From Gammaproteobacteria bacterium (GTDB lineage Bacteria; Pseudomonadota; Gammaproteobacteria; Steroidobacterales; Steroidobacteraceae), in the NCBI GenBank assembly GCA_016874295.1, contig VGUH01000014.1, positions 1 to 64,000 on the forward strand: a stretch of 64,000 nucleotides of DNA. The letters run 5' to 3'. Every line of letters begins with the position of its first letter. Positions within the stretch are counted from its first letter, which is position 1. Position numbers and translations under genes: made by a program. Positions 38,556 through 47,904 of the stretch are shown piece by piece. Under the pieces are notes generated by a model that worked only from the letters and a program-made list of their open reading frames with translations, ran no database searches and had not been told where the DNA came from.

Positions 38556-39374
38556 TCAGTCGAAGTCCAGGCCGGAGATCATAGCCCATGGGCGGTTGTA
38601 CGCGGTTTCAGGTACCTGCAGGGACTTCGGGTAGCGCACCTGCCAGAGGTAGAGTCCGCTGGCGGGCGCGGTGATCCCGGCCCGCGTCCGATCCCGGGCC
38701 GCCAGCACGCCGGCCACCCAGGCCGGCGGCTTCTCGCCCGCCCCGACCTCCATCAGCGTGCCGACGATATTCCTTACCATGTGCTGCAGGAAGGAATTGG
38801 CACTGATCTCGAGCACGACGAGCGGACCTTCCGACCTGACCGAAATTGCGTCGACGTGGCGCATTGCGGTCGTGGACTGGCACTCCACCGCGCGGAAAGA
38901 CGAGAAGTCGTGTTCGCCGACCAGCGCCTGCGCGCCTTCGTGCATGGCATCGGGATCCAGCGCGGCGCGCGTCCAGCACACCCGGTCACGCAGGATCGCC
39001 GGGCGCGTCGCGCGCCTCAGGATGCAATAGCGGTAAGTGCGCCCTTGCGCCGTGTGCCGTGCGTGGAACGTGGGCTCGACCTCCATCGCCCAGTGGATGG
39101 CGATGTCGGGCGGCAGGCGACTGTTCGCCCCGAGCACCCAGCCGCGCACCGGGCGGCTGGCGTGCGTGTCGAAGTGCGCGACCTGGGCACAGGCGTGGAC
39201 CCCTGCGTCGGTGCGGCCCGCCGCTGCGACGCTGACCGGGTGGTCGGCGACGACCGAGAGCGCCTTCTGGACGCTGTCCTGGATCGTCAGGAGGCCGGGC
39301 TGGTGCTGCCAGCCCGAATACCGCGTGCCGTCGTACTCGATGCCGACGGCCAGGCGCAGGACCGTGCTGCTCAC
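38556..39374 (-). CDS. truA: tRNA pseudouridine(38-40) synthase
   Basis: Makes pseudouridine at positions 38-40 in the tRNA anticodon arm. The 272-residue protein has [16 protein letters not shown], the catalytic Asp in [25 protein letters not shown] and the C-terminal [17 protein letters not shown]. The GTG start overlaps the fimV stop as GTGA, indicating coupling, as in the Pseudomonas fimV-truA pair. Confidence 0.96.
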   Translation of the reverse strand: MSSTVLRLAVGIEYDGTRYSGWQHQPGLLTIQDSVQKALSVVADHPVSVAAAGRTDAGVHACAQVAHFDTHASRPVRGWVLGANSRLPPDIAIHWAMEVEPTFHARHTAQGRTYRYCILRRATRPAILRDRVCWTRAALDPDAMHEGAQALVGEHDFSSFRAVECQSTTAMRHVDAISVRSEGPLVVLEISANSFLQHMVRNIVGTLMEVGAGEKPPAWVAGVLAARDRTRAGITAPASGLYLWQVRYPKSLQVPETAYNRPWAMISGLDFD

Positions 39375-41851
39375 GCTCCCGGCAGGGAATCGATCAGCCG
39401 GCGCGCTTCCTGCTTCCGTGAGGCGCTGCCCTCAGCCAGCACTTCCTGCAGGATGTTGCGGGCCCCGTCCGGGTCGCCCATGTCCATGTAAACGCGCGCC
39501 AGGTCGAGCTTCGTGCCGACCTCGCTCATCGTCACCGGCTCGGGCTGCGACAGCTGCGGCATCTGCTCGGTCCTGAGCGTGCCGCCCGCCGTCGGGGAAC
39601 TGTCGGACGCATCCGGCCCACCGGTGTCGAGGTCGACCTCGCCGAAGTCGACCCTCGGCAGCACAGCCGTCGCGCCGTCGGCACCGGCCGGCATCAACGC
39701 CGTACGGTCGGTTTCCTCGATGCGCTCCAGCACGGTCGTGTGTTCATGGCCGCGCTGCGCGATCAAGGTGGTTTCGTCGTGCACGCCGGCCGCGATCGCG
39801 GTCGCATCGTCGATGCCCGGCAGGCTGTCGAGGTTGCCGAGGTCGAGATCCTCGATCGCCATCTCGGCCGTGGATTCGGGTGTCGCAGGCTGCATGCGGT
39901 CGCGCACAGCCTGCTGGCTCGCTTTGAGTCCGGGCGTCTCGACGGTCGGCGTCTCGGATGAGGGCAGCTCGAGCGTCGGCATCTCGACCGTTCCGCCGCC
40001 TTCCTGCCCGCCAATGTCCTGGGTCGTGCTGAACGACATCGAGGCATCGCCGAGGTCGAATTCGACCGCGGCGTGCTCGCCGGTCGGTTCCGCTTCGGCC
40101 ACTTTGCCGAGGTCGAGGTCGAGGCCTTCGTCCCCGTCCGGTGCGGACAGCAGGTCGAGGTCGACGAGGTTGTCGCCGCCCTCGAGCGAGAGGTCGACCC
40201 CCGCATCCTGCACGGCGCCCGCGAACATCGCATCATCCGGCGCGAGTTGGCGGCCCATGATGACGATGCGGTCCCATTCGGCGCCGGCGCCCAGCGACTG
40301 CTTGAGATCGCGCGCGATGGCCAGGAACTGGCTGGTGTCGCCCGCAACGAAGTGGATCTCCGCCAGCTTCAGCTTGAGGTCGTTGCGCCCGGGCTCCTTC
40401 TGCAGGGCCATGCGCACCAGGTCGACTGCCTGGTCGTAGAGGCCGTAGGCCATGTGGAAGTCGGCTTCGGCGAGCGGCTCCGCCTGGTCGAGGTCAATCG
40501 CCGCCTCGGCGCTGATCGTTTCCTCGTGGCTGACGCTTGGTCGCGGCGCCTCGGTCCTGGGCCGCGCGACCGGCCGCTCCTCGACCACGATATCCTGGTC
40601 TTCGTCGTCCTCGTCGCGGCTCTCGAACACCGGCGGGCGGACCATTTCGGCGGTACGGTCGGCGATGCTCTCGCCGGTAGCGAGCGCCCGCAGGCGCATG
40701 GTTTCGGTCGGGATCGGTGCGGTGGCCGGCAGGTCAAACCCCTTCAGTGCGCCGTCCACGTCCTCGTTGCGGCGACGGCGTATGAAGTTGAAGCCGAGCA
40801 AGCCGAGTACCACGAGGGCCGCGGCACCGAGCAGGAGCAGCCAGTTGTCGGCCAGTGTGTCGAACAACGACGGGCCGGCGTCGGCCTTGGCTGCCGGCTT
40901 CGGCCTGGCCCGCTTCGGCTGCTCAGGCTCCGCCGGCGGAACCGCCTCCCGGCCCAGATCGTCCTCGGGAGCGACCGCAGCTTCGTCCGGGGGCTGCGGC
41001 GTCTCGAGCTGCAGGCGGCCCGACTCCTGGCCGCCGCCGGCGGCACGCCAGGCGGCGGTCTGGTCGCGCACTTCGCCCGCCGCCTCGCCGGCTCCGATGC
41101 CGGCGATTTCTTCGGAGGTCGGCACGCGCAGGATCGCCCCGGCGCGCAACTGATTGATGTTGCCGTTGAAGGCCTGGGGATTCGCGCGGAACAGCGCGAT
41201 CATCGTGCGCTGGATGGACTGACGATCGCCGGCGGCCAGCTTGCTCGCGATCCCGTACAGGGTGTCGCCGCGCGCGACTTCGAAGCTCGAGCTGCCGGCG
41301 ACGGCCGACGCCGGCTGCGCGTCTGCCGCGGGCTCTGGCGCGGGCTCTGGCGCAGCTTGCGGTGCAGGCTCCTCCGGCACCGGGCGCGCGGGGGCGGCGG
41401 GCGCCATCGTCACGGGCGCCGCGATCGGCACCGCCACGGGACTCTCCGCGGCGGACAGCACGGCCGGCGGATCGAGCAGCACGGTGTATTCGCGCAGCAG
41501 ACGGCCGCGCGGCCAGTTGACGTCCACGAGGAACGAAACGAAGGGTTCCGTGATCGCGTCGCGGGAACGGACCAGCAGCACGCTGCGCCCGTCGTTGCCA
41601 CGGCCAACGGTGAATTCGAGCGAGCTCAGGAAAGCGGGACGGTCAAGCCCGTAGCGCGCGAAGATTTCCGACGCAGCAAGGTTCGCGTTGAGGGATGCGA
41701 GCTCCTCGGGCGTGGCGGCGACCAGGTCGATCTCGGCCGAGAGCGGCTGGTTGAGTGCCGAATTGAGGCGGATCTCGCCGAGGCCGAGTCCGAGGGCCAC
41801 CGCAGGCGTCAACAAGAGCGCCGAAATGAGGACGCGCAATATCCCGCTCAT
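39371..41851 (-). CDS. fimV: FimV-like peptidoglycan-binding hub protein
   Basis: Inner-membrane pole-organising protein of the FimV family, linked in Pseudomonas to type IV pili, twitching and secretin assembly. The 826-residue product starts at ATG 41851 with a signal (LRVLISALLLTPAVALG), then the FimV N-terminal domain (GEIRLNSALNQPLSAEIDLV), a periplasmic LysM near residues 200-250, a Pro/Ala-rich stretch, one membrane helix (LLLLGAAALVVLGLLGFNFI), an acidic cytosolic region and the conserved C-terminal LysM-linked motif ending TKLDLARVYMDMGDPDGARN. An ATG at 41923 would add 24 unconserved residues. A promoter candidate lies at 41943-41970. Its partner pathway is represented here also by a FimX-like gene. 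Confidence 0.93.
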   Translation of the reverse strand: MSGILRVLISALLLTPAVALGLGLGEIRLNSALNQPLSAEIDLVAATPEELASLNANLAASEIFARYGLDRPAFLSSLEFTVGRGNDGRSVLLVRSRDAITEPFVSFLVDVNWPRGRLLREYTVLLDPPAVLSAAESPVAVPIAAPVTMAPAAPARPVPEEPAPQAAPEPAPEPAADAQPASAVAGSSSFEVARGDTLYGIASKLAAGDRQSIQRTMIALFRANPQAFNGNINQLRAGAILRVPTSEEIAGIGAGEAAGEVRDQTAAWRAAGGGQESGRLQLETPQPPDEAAVAPEDDLGREAVPPAEPEQPKRARPKPAAKADAGPSLFDTLADNWLLLLGAAALVVLGLLGFNFIRRRRNEDVDGALKGFDLPATAPIPTETMRLRALATGESIADRTAEMVRPPVFESRDEDDEDQDIVVEERPVARPRTEAPRPSVSHEETISAEAAIDLDQAEPLAEADFHMAYGLYDQAVDLVRMALQKEPGRNDLKLKLAEIHFVAGDTSQFLAIARDLKQSLGAGAEWDRIVIMGRQLAPDDAMFAGAVQDAGVDLSLEGGDNLVDLDLLSAPDGDEGLDLDLGKVAEAEPTGEHAAVEFDLGDASMSFSTTQDIGGQEGGGTVEMPTLELPSSETPTVETPGLKASQQAVRDRMQPATPESTAEMAIEDLDLGNLDSLPGIDDATAIAAGVHDETTLIAQRGHEHTTVLERIEETDRTALMPAGADGATAVLPRVDFGEVDLDTGGPDASDSSPTAGGTLRTEQMPQLSQPEPVTMSEVGTKLDLARVYMDMGDPDGARNILQEVLAEGSASRKQEARRLIDSLPGA

Positions 41852-41942
41852 CGTGTCCCCCCAAGACCGCGGCGTGAACATAGCGTGGCCGCGAGCTTGT
41901 GAAATGGGTGTGAATCCGGTCACAAGTCCCTGATCCTTTGGG

Positions 41943-41970
41943 ACTATAGCTTACACGCCGTATTTACCAA
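41943..41970 (-). promoter_or_regulatory. Candidate sigma-70-type promoter for fimV
   Basis: On the minus strand TTGGTA (41965-41970) and TATAGT (41943-41948) with 16-bp spacing, about 90 bases before the fimV ATG and in locally AT-rich sequence. It would drive the run fimV to the receiver-kinase gene. Confidence 0.45.
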
Positions 41971-41986
41971 AATCTTGCCTCGCGTC

Positions 41987-42035
41987 ACGCATTGCCGGGC
42001 CCCCGAAGACGCTTCGGGCGTGTGCCGCAATGCGT
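41987..42035 (-). terminator. Nested hairpins after aroC
   Basis: Outer stem ACGCATTGC/GCAATGCGT encloses a stem CCCGAAG/CTTCGGG with a three-base loop, starting 15 bases beyond the aroC stop. There is no clear T-run immediately after it, so a Rho-independent role is uncertain. It separates aroC from the fimV promoter. Confidence 0.5.
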
Positions 42036-42049
42036 TGATTCGCGGGACT

Positions 42050-43141
42050 TCAGCCGGTGATCGGCGGGGTCGATGACGCGACGTCGGCGCATTGCGCGCG
42101 ATGCCGGAGGACGTGGTCCATAAGCACCAGCAGGAGCATCGCCTCGACGATCGGCACGGCCCGCAGTCCCACGCAGGGATCGTGCCGGCCGGTGGTCACG
42201 ATCTCGGCCGGCTGCCCGGCGACGTCGATGGTCCGGCCCGGCACCTGGATGCTGGAAGCGGGCTTGAACGAGACGTGCACGATCAGGTCCTGGCCGGAAC
42301 TGATGCCGCCGAGTGTGCCACCGGAGTGATTCGACAGGAATCCGTGCGGCGTAAGCTCGTCGCGATGTTCGGTGCCGCGCTGCCCGGCGACCGCGACGCC
42401 GTCGCCAATCTCCACCGCCTTGGCAGCATTGATGCCCATCATCGCGTGGGCGATGTCGGCGTCGAGCCGGTCGAACATCGGCTCGCCCAGACCCGGCGGC
42501 ACGCGGCTCGCGCGCACGCTGACGCACGCCCCGATGGAATCGCCCGCGCGGCGCAGCTGCTGCACGTAGTCCTCGAGGAGCGGCAGACGCGACGGATCGG
42601 CGCAGAAGAACGGGTTGTCGCGGGCGGTGTCCGCATCGACGCACTCGAGCCGGTGCGGACCGACCTGGGACAGCCAACCGGCAACGGTCAGGCCGAACTT
42701 CGCGCGCAAGTACTTGCGCGCGATCGCGCCGGCCGCCACGGTCGCAACCGTGATGCGCGCCGAGGCACGGCCGCCGCCGCGGTAGTCGCGAAACCCGTAC
42801 TTCTGTTGATACGCGTAATCCGCGTGACCGGGCCGGAACCGGTCCTTGATCGTCTCGTAGTCGCGCCCGCGCGCATCGACGTTCTCAACCAGCAAGCCGA
42901 TCGGAGTGCCGGTCGTTCGCCCCTCGAACACTCCGGACAGGATGCGGACGGTGTCCGGTTCGCGGCGCTGGCTCGTGTGCCGTGACGTCCCGGTGCGCCT
43001 CGACTCGAGATCGTCCTGGATGTCTGACTCGGCGAGCTCGAGCCCCGGCGGGCAGCCGTCGACGACCGCGCCGATCGCCGGACCGTGGCTCTCGCCGAAG
43101 GTCGTCACGCAGAACAAGCGCCCGAAGGTATTGCCTGACAC
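42050..43141 (-). CDS. aroC: Chorismate synthase
   Basis: Last shikimate-pathway enzyme: EPSP to chorismate, using reduced FMN. The 363-residue protein has the signatures [58 protein letters not shown] and [15 protein letters not shown]. The GTG start (VSGNTFG) lies 3 bases after the prmB stop. prmB-aroC adjacency is common in gammaproteobacteria. Confidence 0.97.
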   Translation of the reverse strand: MSGNTFGRLFCVTTFGESHGPAIGAVVDGCPPGLELAESDIQDDLESRRTGTSRHTSQRREPDTVRILSGVFEGRTTGTPIGLLVENVDARGRDYETIKDRFRPGHADYAYQQKYGFRDYRGGGRASARITVATVAAGAIARKYLRAKFGLTVAGWLSQVGPHRLECVDADTARDNPFFCADPSRLPLLEDYVQQLRRAGDSIGACVSVRASRVPPGLGEPMFDRLDADIAHAMMGINAAKAVEIGDGVAVAGQRGTEHRDELTPHGFLSNHSGGTLGGISSGQDLIVHVSFKPASSIQVPGRTIDVAGQPAEIVTTGRHDPCVGLRAVPIVEAMLLLVLMDHVLRHRAQCADVASSTPPITG

Positions 43142-43144
43142 CGT

Positions 43145-44047
43145 TCAGCCCGGCAGGTCGGCGGCGTGCGCGAGGAAGACTTCCGCATGCCCTTGCTCGA
43201 ATGCGAGCCAGGTGAGCGGCAGATCGGCGAAGCGGCGGCGCACGCGCGGCGCGGCATTGCCGGCCTCGACGACCAGGATGCCGCGCGGCGCGAGGTGCTG
43301 CCGGGCGCCCGCGACGATGCGCTCAATGACCGCGAGGCCGTGGCGCGCGGCGCGCAGGCTGGAAACCGGTTCGGCGCGATGCTCGCGCGGCAGGCGGCGC
43401 ATTTCTCCGGCAGACACGTAGGGGGGGTTGCTCACGATGATATCGTAGCGCCGCGCTCCCAGGCCGTCATAGATATCGGCAGCCAGCACGCGCACGCGCC
43501 CGCCGAGCCGATGGCGGCGGACATTGTCGCGGGCCACCCTGCGTGCCGCCGGCGACACGTCGGTCGCGTCCACGCGGGCTCGCGGCAGCGCGTGCGCCGC
43601 CGCAATGGCGATACAGCCGGAGCCGGTGCCGATATCCAGTACGCTCCTGACGCGCGCGGTATCCACCCACGGCGCGAAGCCCGCGAGGCACAGCTCGGCG
43701 ATCGGTGAACGCGGCACGAGCACGTCGGGCGTCACCCGGATCGGGTGTCCCGCGAACCAGCTGATACCGGTGAGGTACGCCGACGGGCGGCGCTCCCGCA
43801 CGCGGCGCTCGATGAGCGCGAGCGCCCGCGCGGCGGCCTGCCCGGCGACGGGGAGCCGGTAGCTTGCCGGCGCCGACTGATGCGCGAGACCGAGCGCGTG
43901 GAACACGAGCGCCGCCGCTTCGTCACGCGGGTTGTCCGTGCCGTGACCGTAGTGCAGCCGCGCGCGCGCGAGCCGCTCGGTCGCCAGGTCGAGCAGCTCG
44001 CCGACATCCGCGAATTCGCGGCGCCCGCCGCGTGACCTTGCAGTCAT
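43145..44047 (-). CDS. prmB: Ribosomal protein L3 glutamine methyltransferase
   Basis: Methylates the glutamine in ribosomal protein L3. The 300-residue class I methyltransferase has the PrmB N-terminal domain (AALVFHALGL, ERRVRERRPSAYLTGISWF), SAM motif VLDIGTGSGCIAIAAAHALP and the catalytic NPPYVSAGEM. Its aroC neighbour and the HYGHGTDNPRDEA segment favour PrmB over PrmC/HemK. I chose ATG 44047 from the family start; upstream sequence is divergent with the SCO gene. Confidence 0.94.
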   Translation of the reverse strand: MTARSRGGRREFADVGELLDLATERLARARLHYGHGTDNPRDEAAALVFHALGLAHQSAPASYRLPVAGQAAARALALIERRVRERRPSAYLTGISWFAGHPIRVTPDVLVPRSPIAELCLAGFAPWVDTARVRSVLDIGTGSGCIAIAAAHALPRARVDATDVSPAARRVARDNVRRHRLGGRVRVLAADIYDGLGARRYDIIVSNPPYVSAGEMRRLPREHRAEPVSSLRAARHGLAVIERIVAGARQHLAPRGILVVEAGNAAPRVRRRFADLPLTWLAFEQGHAEVFLAHAADLPG

Positions 44048-44104
44048 GGCGGGCAGTCTACCCGGCGCCGCGCGTGCCGGTCCCGGCCATGGAATAATCC
44101 GGCC

Positions 44105-44725
44105 ATGCCGCGCCTGCTCATCGCCACCATCATCCTTGCGGGAACCATTGCCGGCATCGCCGCAGCGCAGTACTTCCGGCGTGCGGACCCGGCCCCGCCC
44201 GAGCTCGAGCGGGCCGCGATGTTCGCGGTCACGCGCGCCCTCCCCGAGTTCGCGCTGATCGACCACGCCGGGCAGCCGTTCGGCCCGGGGCGACTGCGCG
44301 GGCAATGGACCTTCCTGTTCTTCGGCTTCGTGAATTGCCCCGACGTCTGTCCGACGACGCTCGCGACGCTCGCCGCCGTGCGCAATTCGCTCGCCGACCT
44401 GCCGGGGGACCGGCAACCCGCGGTCGCGCTCGTCAGCGTCGACCCGGACCGTGACACGCCCGATGTCCTCGCGCCTTACGTCACGCACTTCGACCGGTCC
44501 TTCACCGGCGTGACCGGGACGCGGGAATCGATCGGCGTGCTCACCGACGGGCTCGGGGTCGCGGTCATGACCGGGCCGGCCGACGCTGCTGGCAACTATT
44601 CGGTCGACCACACGGCGGCCATCTTCCTCGTCGACCCCGAAGGCCGCGTGGCCGCGCTCTTCAGCGGCCCCCACGAGGCCGGGACGATCGCGCGCGACTA
44701 CCGGCGCATCGTCACTGCGCGTTGA
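44105..44725 (+). CDS. SCO1/SenC-family copper chaperone-like protein
   Basis: 206-residue membrane-anchored thioredoxin-fold protein. An N-terminal helix (LLIATIILAGTIAGIAAAQY) anchors it to the inner membrane. The periplasmic domain carries the Cu-binding CPDVCP motif (FVNCPDVCPTTL) and the distal His in DHTAAIFLVDP. Members deliver copper to the CuA site of cytochrome oxidase or act as thiol reductases. No oxidase genes are near. psd follows after 13 bp, so the two may be co-transcribed. Confidence 0.93.
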   Translation: MPRLLIATIILAGTIAGIAAAQYFRRADPAPPELERAAMFAVTRALPEFALIDHAGQPFGPGRLRGQWTFLFFGFVNCPDVCPTTLATLAAVRNSLADLPGDRQPAVALVSVDPDRDTPDVLAPYVTHFDRSFTGVTGTRESIGVLTDGLGVAVMTGPADAAGNYSVDHTAAIFLVDPEGRVAALFSGPHEAGTIARDYRRIVTAR

Positions 44726-44738
44726 AAGGGACCGCCGC

Positions 44739-45605
44739 GTGAGCGGACGCAGCCTCGGCGAGCGCGCGTTCATCGGGCTGCAGTACCTGTTGCCGCAGCA
44801 TGTTCTCTCGCGCCTGGTCGGCTGGGTCGCGGAGTGCCGCGTAGCCCTGGTGCGGCGGTTCCTCGTCCGCACGTTCCTGAGCCACTACCCGGTCGACCTC
44901 ACCGAGGCCGCGCAGCCTGAACCGGACGCGTACGCGAGCTTCAACGACTTCTTTACGCGCCGCCTGAAGGCCGGTGCGCGGCCGCTCGACGCCGACCCGC
45001 GTGCCGCGCTCTGCCCGGCGGATGGCACCCTGAGCCAGTCGGGCCCCGTCGCGGGCGACACGCTGTTGCAGGCCAAGGGCATCGACTATTCCGCCGCGGC
45101 GTTACTCGGCGGCGACCCGGCGCAGGCCAGCAAATTTGCCGGCGGTGCGTTCGCGACCATCTACCTCGCACCGCCCAACTACCACCGCGTCCACATGCCG
45201 CTGGCGGGTACGCTGAGGGTCGCACGCTTTGTCCCGGGCGACCTGTTCAGCGTCAACGCGGCGACCGCCGCGAGCGTGCCGGGTCTGTTCACGCGCAATG
45301 AGCGCGTGGTGTGCATCTTCGACACGCCGGCCGGCCCGATGGCAGTGGTCCTCGTGGGCGCGCTGTTCGTCGGCAGCATGAGTCTCGCCTGGGCGGGCCG
45401 CATCCGAGCCGACGGCGGCGGTCGCGTGCACGAACTGGCCGTGCACGACCCGATCATTGCGCTTGACCGTGGCGCCGAACTTGGCTGGTTCAACATGGGC
45501 TCGACGGTCGTCGTCCTGTTCGGTCCGCGCGGGCCAGCGCTGGTCGAGGGACTCGCGCCGGGCCGCGCCGTACGGGTCGGCGAGCGCCTGGCGCTGCCGC
45601 GATGA
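44739..45605 (+). CDS. psd: Phosphatidylserine decarboxylase proenzyme
   Basis: Makes phosphatidylethanolamine. The 288-residue proenzyme has the catalytic Asp and His regions (PADGTLSQSG, APPNYHRVHMPL) and the self-cleavage site ELGWFNMGSTVVVLF, where cleavage before Ser255 makes the pyruvoyl group. This is the usual bacterial type I form. GTG start with GAAAGGGA upstream. It overlaps epmA as ATGA, a pairing also found in Enterobacteria (psd with the epmA/genX region). Confidence 0.96.
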   Translation: MSGRSLGERAFIGLQYLLPQHVLSRLVGWVAECRVALVRRFLVRTFLSHYPVDLTEAAQPEPDAYASFNDFFTRRLKAGARPLDADPRAALCPADGTLSQSGPVAGDTLLQAKGIDYSAAALLGGDPAQASKFAGGAFATIYLAPPNYHRVHMPLAGTLRVARFVPGDLFSVNAATAASVPGLFTRNERVVCIFDTPAGPMAVVLVGALFVGSMSLAWAGRIRADGGGRVHELAVHDPIIALDRGAELGWFNMGSTVVVLFGPRGPALVEGLAPGRAVRVGERLALPR

Positions 45606-46579
45606 CGGGCGAGGACTGGCGGCCGTCGGCCTCTCTCGAACTGCTGCGGGCGCGCGCCGGCATGCTCGAGCGCATCCGCGCGTATTTCGCGGCCCAGCAA
45701 GTGCTCGAGGTACAGACGCCGCTGCTCTCGGCGGCCGCCGTCAGCGACCCGGCGATCGAATCGGTCGGGGCAGGAACGGAGCACGGCGAGCGGCTCTGGT
45801 TGCAGACGTCGCCGGAATACGCGATGAAGCGGCTGCTGGCCGCCGGTTTCGGCGACTGCTACCAGGTCTGCCCGGTGTTCCGCGACGGCGAATCCGGGCG
45901 CCTGCACAACCCGGAATTCACGATGATCGAGTGGTACCGGCTCGACTTCGGCGTCGGCGAGATGGCGCACGACGTGGACCGGCTGTTGCGCGTCGCCTGC
46001 GCGGAGCTGCGCGGCTTCCCGGCCGCCCGCGCGGTCAGCTACCGGGCAGCGATGCTCGAGTGCTGCGGCGTCGACTGCGTGAGCGCCGGGGTGCCGGAAA
46101 TTCGTGAGGTGCTGGCGGCGCGCGGCATCGAGCCGGCGCAATTCGGCGCCTGGGAGCGCGACGAGTGGCTCGACCTGCTGATGGGCGCCGTGGTCGGCCC
46201 GGCGCTCGGCCACGACGCTCCGGTGTTCGTGCACGACTACCCGCCCGGGCAGGCGGCACTCGCGCGCCTGCGGACGCTGCCCGACGGATCTGAGGTCGCC
46301 GAGCGCTTCGAGCTCTACGTCGACGGGCTCGAGCTCGCAAACGGCTTCCGCGAGCTCGGCGACGCCGCGGAACAGCGCCGCCGGTTCGAGCAGGACCAGG
46401 CGACCCGCCGGCGGCGCGGCCAGCGGCTGCGGCCGATCGACGAGCGGCTGCTCGCGGCGCTCGCGGCCGGGCTGCCGGACTGTGCCGGCGTTGCGCTCGG
46501 CTTCGACCGGCTGGTGATGGCGGCCCATCGCCTGCCGTCACTCGATGCGGCCATGGCATTTGCTATTGCACGAGCTTGA
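45602..46579 (+). CDS. epmA: EF-P beta-lysine ligase (GenX/PoxA)
   Basis: Attaches beta-lysine to the conserved Lys34 of elongation factor P. The 325-residue protein is a class II lysyl-tRNA-synthetase catalytic core without the anticodon domain: VLEVQTPLLSAAAVSDP, LWLQTSPEYAMKRLL, YQVCPVFRDGESGRLHNPEF, ELYVDGLELANGFREL and GVALGFDRLVMA. The substrate gene efp lies 570 bp away with the Lys34 site intact. The lysine aminomutase epmB needed for the pathway is not in this window. Confidence 0.95.
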   Translation: MTGEDWRPSASLELLRARAGMLERIRAYFAAQQVLEVQTPLLSAAAVSDPAIESVGAGTEHGERLWLQTSPEYAMKRLLAAGFGDCYQVCPVFRDGESGRLHNPEFTMIEWYRLDFGVGEMAHDVDRLLRVACAELRGFPAARAVSYRAAMLECCGVDCVSAGVPEIREVLAARGIEPAQFGAWERDEWLDLLMGAVVGPALGHDAPVFVHDYPPGQAALARLRTLPDGSEVAERFELYVDGLELANGFRELGDAAEQRRRFEQDQATRRRRGQRLRPIDERLLAALAAGLPDCAGVALGFDRLVMAAHRLPSLDAAMAFAIARA

Positions 46580-46588
46580 GGAGCAGCG

Positions 46589-47077
46589 ATGCTGCGCACG
46601 CAAGACGACTCGACGGACCTCCTGAAACTGGCCGAAGGGGCGTTCGCGGGCGAGCGCGATCCCTGGGCGAACGCCGCGAACGCCGCGGCGCTCGTGTTCG
46701 AGCGCCTGCCGGACCTCAACTGGGCGGGTTTCTACTTCCTTCGTGGCGGCGAGCTGGTCGTCGGTCCCTTCCAGGGGCGGGTCGCCTGCGCACGAATTCC
46801 GCTCGGGTCGGGCGTGTGCGGCACTGCGGCTGCGCAACGTGCGACGCTCCTGGTGCCCGATGTGCACGCGTTCCCGGGCCACATCGCCTGCGACGCCGCC
46901 TCGAACTCGGAAATCGTGGTACCGCTCCTCGCCAGCGACCGGCTGGTTGGTGTGCTCGACCTCGACAGCCCGCGTCTCAACCGCTTCGGCGCTGACGACG
47001 CACGACTGCTGGAGGCGCTCGCGGAACGTCTCGTCGCAGCATGCGACTGGAGCCTCGCCGCTATCGACGGTTTTTGA
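46589..47077 (+). CDS. msrC: Free methionine-(R)-sulfoxide reductase (GAF type)
   Basis: Reduces free methionine-R-sulfoxide. The 162-residue GAF-domain protein has the three catalytic-site cysteines with the fRMsr spacing: Cys67 (FQGRVACARI), Cys77 (GSGVCGTAA) and Cys101 (PGHIACDAASNSE). LNWAGFYFL and VPLLASDRLVGVLDLDSP are typical. It follows epmA by 9 bp. Convergent with efp through a family 2 palindrome. Confidence 0.95.
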   Translation: MLRTQDDSTDLLKLAEGAFAGERDPWANAANAAALVFERLPDLNWAGFYFLRGGELVVGPFQGRVACARIPLGSGVCGTAAAQRATLLVPDVHAFPGHIACDAASNSEIVVPLLASDRLVGVLDLDSPRLNRFGADDARLLEALAERLVAACDWSLAAIDGF

Positions 47078-47079
47078 TC

Positions 47080-47148
47080 GGTGCCGGGTCGCACTTATCG
47101 TACTTATTGGGCATCGCCCAATAAGTACGATAAGTGCGACCCGGCACC
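47080..47148. repeat. Family 2 palindrome, copy C with compensatory change
   Basis: Arms 47080-47112 and 47116-47148 are perfectly complementary over 33 bp with an ATC loop. Compared with copies A and B the second nine-mer is GTACTTATT instead of GCACTTATT, and the opposite arm has changed in step (AATAAGTAC), so pairing is kept. The apex is TTATTGGGC/GCCCAATAA. It lies three bases from both convergent stops (msrC and efp). Confidence 0.93.
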
Positions 47149-47151
47149 ATG

Positions 47152-47718
47152 CTACTTCGCGCGGGCGATATAGGCGGCGCTGCGCGTATCGACCTTGATG
47201 ACTTCGCCCTGGTTGATGAACAGCGGCACCTTGACGACGGCCCCAGTCTCTAGCTTGGCCTGCTTCGTGCCGCCGGTGACGGTGTCGCCGCGCATGCCGG
47301 GATCCGTCTCGACGATCTTGAGCTCGACGTGCGGCGGGGGCGTCACCGTCAGCGGCTGGCCATTCCAGAGCGTCACGATGCAGACCGTGCCGTCCTTGAG
47401 CCACTGCGCGGCGTCACCGATTGCGGTCTCACCGGCCGCGAGCTGCTCGTAGGATTCCGGGTTCATGAAGTGCCAGAACTGCCCGTCGGAATACAGGAAC
47501 TGCATGTCGGCATCCATGACGTCCGCCGCCTCGACGGAATCGCCGGACTTGAACGTGCGCTCGATGACCCGCCCGGTGCGCAGGTTCCTGATGCGCACGC
47601 GATTGAAGGCCTGGCCCTTGCCTGGCTTCACGAACTCGTTTTCCACGATCGTGAACGGGTCGCCGTCGAGCAGGATCTTGAGGCCGGAGCGGAATTCGCT
47701 GGTGTTGTAGCTGGACAT
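47152..47718 (-). CDS. efp: Elongation factor P
   Basis: Relieves ribosome stalling at polyproline stretches. The 188-residue three-domain protein has the modification site Lys34 in [10 protein letters not shown], the type changed by EpmA, and [36 protein letters not shown] and [18 protein letters not shown]. The start [15 protein letters not shown] at 47718 is the family start. Divergent from the FimX-like gene across 186 bp. Confidence 0.97.
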   Translation of the reverse strand: MSSYNTSEFRSGLKILLDGDPFTIVENEFVKPGKGQAFNRVRIRNLRTGRVIERTFKSGDSVEAADVMDADMQFLYSDGQFWHFMNPESYEQLAAGETAIGDAAQWLKDGTVCIVTLWNGQPLTVTPPPHVELKIVETDPGMRGDTVTGGTKQAKLETGAVVKVPLFINQGEVIKVDTRSAAYIARAK

Positions 47719-47904
47719 CGCAATCCGCCGTCGCGGGCCGCCCGGCATGGCCGGGCAGGTGGAGCCTCGGGGCCGCGTATGATAGCCGCTGCCCGCACGA
47801 CCGGCCACTCTGCCCGGGAGCTTGACGCGGATCGCGAAATCCGGGGTTTTCCGGGTGTTGCTATCCCCGCCGCCACCCCCGAGGCAGGACGCCCCCGGAG
47901 TCCG

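Noticed and set aside
40073-41902. A 609-codon open frame antisense to fimV
   Set aside because: Low-complexity Arg/Gly/His-rich sequence with no motif; the minus strand has signal, LysM, membrane helix and TPR-like end of FimV.
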